From Pirellulales bacterium (GTDB lineage Bacteria; Planctomycetota; Planctomycetia; Pirellulales; Thermoguttaceae), in assembly GCA_030605745.1 (NCBI GenBank), contig JAUWHT010000101.1:1-5683 (forward strand): a stretch of DNA of 5,683 nt, in the 5' to 3' direction. The translations under genes and the position numbers were made by a program. Shown in pieces: positions 3,739 to 5,683 of the stretch. Each line of letters opens with the position of its first letter. Within the stretch, counting starts at the first letter, position 1. The notes beneath the pieces are model-generated. The model had not been told where the DNA came from, did not search any database, and saw only the letters and a list, made by a program, of their open reading frames with translations.

Positions 3739-4838
3739 TACGCGGTCCCCAATACACCGGCTTTCTTCTTGTGGGGCCCTGCCAGGGTAGACCTTTTCTC
3801 GACCAGGCTGCGCTGCCAGTCGATCCCTAGCATTACGACGTTGATACCGGACCCGATGCCCAGCAGTGCGAGGCGGTCGTTCTTCTTGAGGTGGCCGTTC
3901 TCGATGCCCAATGCCGCGGTTATCGGCAGTGCGACCGCGCCGGTGTTGCCGAGCAACTCGAACGTGGAATAATCGACCGCCGGTTCGAGGCCGAAGGCGT
4001 CGAGCATTAGCTTGCGGTGTGCGCGGCCCACCTGGTGGCAGAAGGTCTTGTCGATCTCGCCGGCGCTCCAGTCCATGCGGTCGAGGAACTCGGCGAAGGC
4101 TTCTTTCGCAACGGCAATCCCTTCGCGCATCAGCGTCTCGCTGTCGGTTTGCATGACCTCCTGCAAGCCTTCGCTTTGGCACAGTTCGTAGCCGTCGCTG
4201 TCGGTGCGTGCCACACCGCCAAGCAGCCGGTTGCCGGTGCGGCTCAGCTCACGGTCGCAAAGCACCACCGCCGCACTGCCGGAGCCGATAGTCAGCGACG
4301 CGATGGCCGGTTTGATGTCGTTGCGCGAAAGCGAGGTGTCGGCATTGAGCCGCTCGATGGTGGTTTCGACCAGCGAGCGGCTGCTTTCGGTTCCCACCAC
4401 CACGCCGGCGCGGATCTGGCCCAGCTCGATCATGTTGGCCACCTGGACCATGCCGTTGATCAGGCCAAGGCAGGCGTTTGAGACGTCGTAGACCATGCAC
4501 TCGCCGGGCAGGCCGAGCCGGTGATGGACACCGCAGGCGGTGGCCGGCTCGAGGAAATCGCGGCAGACGGAGCCGTGGATCAGGGCCCCGACGTGACGCC
4601 TGTCGAGTCGGGCAATGCGGATCGCCTTTTCGGCCGTCTCGACGCTTTTCTCACCCGGCAGCATCCCCGCCGGCCAGAACCGGCGCTGGCGGATGCCGCT
4701 GATCAACTCCAGCCGACCCTCGGGCAGCCCCAGCCGGGTGTAGAGCGGCTCGAGCGACGTCTCGATCTGCTCCGAGGTGACTACCTCTTCCGGCAGTGTG
4801 CAGACGAACGCTTCCAGACAGGCGTTTTGGTACAGCAT
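3738..4838 (-). CDS. oleA: OleA-like thiolase-superfamily acyl condensing enzyme (KAS III family)
   Basis: A 366-residue protein, slightly longer than FabH (about 320-330) and near OleA (about 340). Thiolase-fold features in order are: TSEQIETSLEPLYTRLGLPE near the start; SGIRQRRFW (47-55); SVCRDFLEPATACGVH (90-105); DVSNACLG with the nucleophile Cys123; ASLTIGSGSAAVVL; HQVG with His268; and LGNTGAVALPIT with Asn298. Cys-His-Asn spacing (145 and 30 residues) is close to OleA (Cys143, His285, Asn315). Glu97, 26 residues before Cys123, corresponds to OleA Glu117, the base that distinguishes it from FabH. OleA joins two acyl-CoAs head to head to a beta-keto acid for long-chain olefins; oleB, oleC and oleD are not in the window, so substrate and pathway are inferred. 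ATG 4838 has no clear Shine-Dalgarno site. A 22-bp hairpin lies 15 bases upstream, and a basic GPHKKK tail ends the protein. A plain FabH-like 3-oxoacyl-ACP synthase is the alternative. Confidence 0.85.
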   Translation of the reverse strand: MLYQNACLEAFVCTLPEEVVTSEQIETSLEPLYTRLGLPEGRLELISGIRQRRFWPAGMLPGEKSVETAEKAIRIARLDRRHVGALIHGSVCRDFLEPATACGVHHRLGLPGECMVYDVSNACLGLINGMVQVANMIELGQIRAGVVVGTESSRSLVETTIERLNADTSLSRNDIKPAIASLTIGSGSAAVVLCDRELSRTGNRLLGGVARTDSDGYELCQSEGLQEVMQTDSETLMREGIAVAKEAFAEFLDRMDWSAGEIDKTFCHQVGRAHRKLMLDAFGLEPAVDYSTFELLGNTGAVALPITAALGIENGHLKKNDRLALLGIGSGINVVMLGIDWQRSLVEKRSTLAGPHKKKAGVLGTA

Positions 4839-4844
4839 TGAGGT

Positions 4845-4919
4845 TTAGGGGTTTAGGCTGTTAGGCTGTTAGGGATGGTGAGTTCACGCCCCTAACAGCC
4901 TAACAGCCTAACAGCCTAG
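4845..4919. repeat. Long inverted repeat made of 8-bp tandem units
   Basis: The left arm has four 8-base units of TTAGGCTG type (4845-4876: two exact, two variant). The right arm has 3.6 copies of the complementary CCTAACAG unit (4891-4919). Together they give a perfect 22-bp stem (4853-4874 with 4890-4911) and a 15-base loop. The stem starts 15 bases from the ATG of the minus-strand gene (4838), so it would lie in that gene's leader if transcription starts upstream. The repeat units are too short and lack spacers, so this is not a CRISPR array. Confidence 0.9.
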
Positions 4920-4972
4920 TGGTAAAGGCCTTCGCGGAATGTGGAAACCCACGATGCTGGAATTGCTAGCAC

Positions 4973-4986
4973 CACAACATGTTGTG
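4973..4986. promoter_or_regulatory. 14-bp perfect palindrome between divergent genes (candidate operator)
   Basis: CACAACATGTTGTG is a perfect palindrome with no spacer, located between the divergent oleA-like (starts 4838, -) and C26-like (starts 5117, +) genes. Its length and symmetry suit a dimeric regulator, but no regulator gene is in view and a single copy can arise by chance. Confidence 0.35.
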
Positions 4987-5022
4987 TCATCAAAACTGCT
5001 TGCCCCAAAATACCGGAATTAC

Positions 5023-5051
5023 TTGCAAGGTCTTCCGCAGTTTCCTAGACT
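5023..5051 (+). promoter_or_regulatory. Candidate promoter of the C26-like gene
   Basis: TTGCAA (5023-5028), 17 bases, TAGACT (5046-5051): the same two boxes and spacing as upstream of the nuclease gene. Transcription starting near 5058 would leave a leader of about 60 bases ending with the strong Shine-Dalgarno AAGGAGGAG (5102-5110). Confidence 0.5.
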
Positions 5052-5116
5052 TCCAGGCGACTTGCATCCCGGTCAACAGTGACACGTCGAAGCTGAAGTT
5101 CAAGGAGGAGTATAGG

Positions 5117-5683
5117 ATGGCTTCGAGACCGTTGATTGGGGTAAATGCCGATTACAGATCGGCACGAAAGGATACCCCGGCGTTTGCTTTTCTAGGTGCC
5201 GGCTATTTCGATTCGCTTTCCAAGGCCGGTGCAATCCCGATAGTGATTCCGCCGCTGGAGCGCGGAATTGACTTGCGTCGCGTGCTGGACCTGTTCGATG
5301 GCGTGGTGCTCTGCGGGGGCGCGGATCTGGATCCCCGCCGTGACGGATTCATGCTCCACCCGTCGGTGCGATTGCTCGACAGCCGGCGCGAGGAGTTCGA
5401 CCGAAAGCTGGTCCGCATGGTCGCCGACCGCAGAATGCCGGTGTTCGGCATCGGCTGCGGCATGCAATTGTTGAACGTCTCTCAGGGCGGCGATCTCTAT
5501 TTGCACATTCCCGAGGACCTTCCCCGCGCGCTGCCGCACCTGGACACGACGGATCCCAATCACCGCCATGCCTTGGAGGTGGAGCCGGACTCGTTGATGG
5601 AACGGGTGTACGGCGAAAGTGAGATTCGCGTAAACAGCATGCACCACATGGCGATCGATCATCTCGCGCCCGGGTTCGCCGTC
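5117..5683 (+). CDS. Peptidase C26 / gamma-glutamyl-GABA hydrolase-like glutamine amidotransferase (partial)
   Basis: ATG 5117 follows AAGGAGGAG (5102-5110) at good spacing. 189 codons are present and the frame is open at the window end; full C26 proteins are about 240-260 residues, so about a quarter is missing. The class I amidotransferase fold is clear: IGVNADYR at the start; a long helix with GYFDSLSKAGAIPIVIPP (29-46); the oxyanion-strand motif LCGGADLDPR (65-74); the nucleophile elbow FGIGCGMQLLNVSQGGDLY (110-128); and VNSMHHMAI (172-180), matching the family's VNSxHHQ. Characterised members (PuuD) hydrolyse gamma-glutamyl-GABA in putrescine degradation. In this copy the elbow reads G-I-G-C-G instead of G-I-C-R-G: the nucleophile position (113) is Gly and Cys114 follows. 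Hydrolase activity is therefore uncertain. The catalytic His-x-Glu near the C-terminus lies beyond the window. The gene diverges from the oleA-like gene. Confidence 0.83.
   Translation, partial: MASRPLIGVNADYRSARKDTPAFAFLGAGYFDSLSKAGAIPIVIPPLERGIDLRRVLDLFDGVVLCGGADLDPRRDGFMLHPSVRLLDSRREEFDRKLVRMVADRRMPVFGIGCGMQLLNVSQGGDLYLHIPEDLPRALPHLDTTDPNHRHALEVEPDSLMERVYGESEIRVNSMHHMAIDHLAPGFAV

Noticed and set aside
4017..4481. 154-codon open frame on the + strand inside the oleA-like gene
   Set aside because: It is antisense to a gene with clear active-site motifs, and its protein has no family features.
4845..4919. Possible CRISPR array
   Set aside because: The 8-base units are directly adjacent without spacers and are inverted between the two halves.

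Overview
The window looks like a piece of a planctomycete chromosome, probably of the Pirellulales type. This rests on recalled resemblance of the fabI-like, oleA-like and peptidase C26-like proteins to planctomycete homologues, on the high G+C coding sequence, and on long intergenic stretches full of hairpin repeats. No search was run.

Layout. Positions 1-130 are the 3' end of an upstream gene on the + strand. It overlaps by 4 bases (GTGA) with a complete FabI-like enoyl-ACP reductase (127-951). Next comes a clear promoter and ribosome binding site that now serve only the first codons of a VapC/PIN-type toxin gene (1027-1098), overlapped by an intact 63-codon partner gene (1076-1267). This is a toxin-antitoxin-like pair whose toxin has lost its body. 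Positions 1277-1461 are a miniature element bounded by 19-bp inverted repeats and still carrying the C-terminal codons of a REP-associated (IS200/Y1 type) transposase. After two short tandem repeats and a promoter-like site comes a standalone 370-residue PD-(D/E)xK nuclease with an HsdR-type N-terminal domain (1664-2776), a possible defence gene.

Positions 2777-3737, almost 1 kb, hold no convincing gene. They contain a purine tract, a second inverted-repeat element, twin GC hairpins, a solo copy of the REP end seen at 1279-1320, an orphan promoter-like site followed by competing hairpins, and several further inverted repeats.

On the - strand, 3738-4838 encodes a complete OleA-like thiolase-superfamily condensing enzyme. 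A 22-bp inverted repeat built from 8-bp units lies immediately upstream of its start. Divergent from it, a class I glutamine amidotransferase-like (peptidase C26) protein starts at 5117 and runs off the window. Its nucleophile-elbow cysteine is shifted by one position.

How the genes relate. The FabI-like and OleA-like proteins both belong to fatty-acid chemistry, one reducing enoyl-ACP and the other condensing acyl chains, but accessory DNA separates them and they need not share a pathway. The middle of the window (about 970-3740) reads as a turnover zone of decayed toxin-antitoxin, transposase and REP material around one possible defence nuclease.
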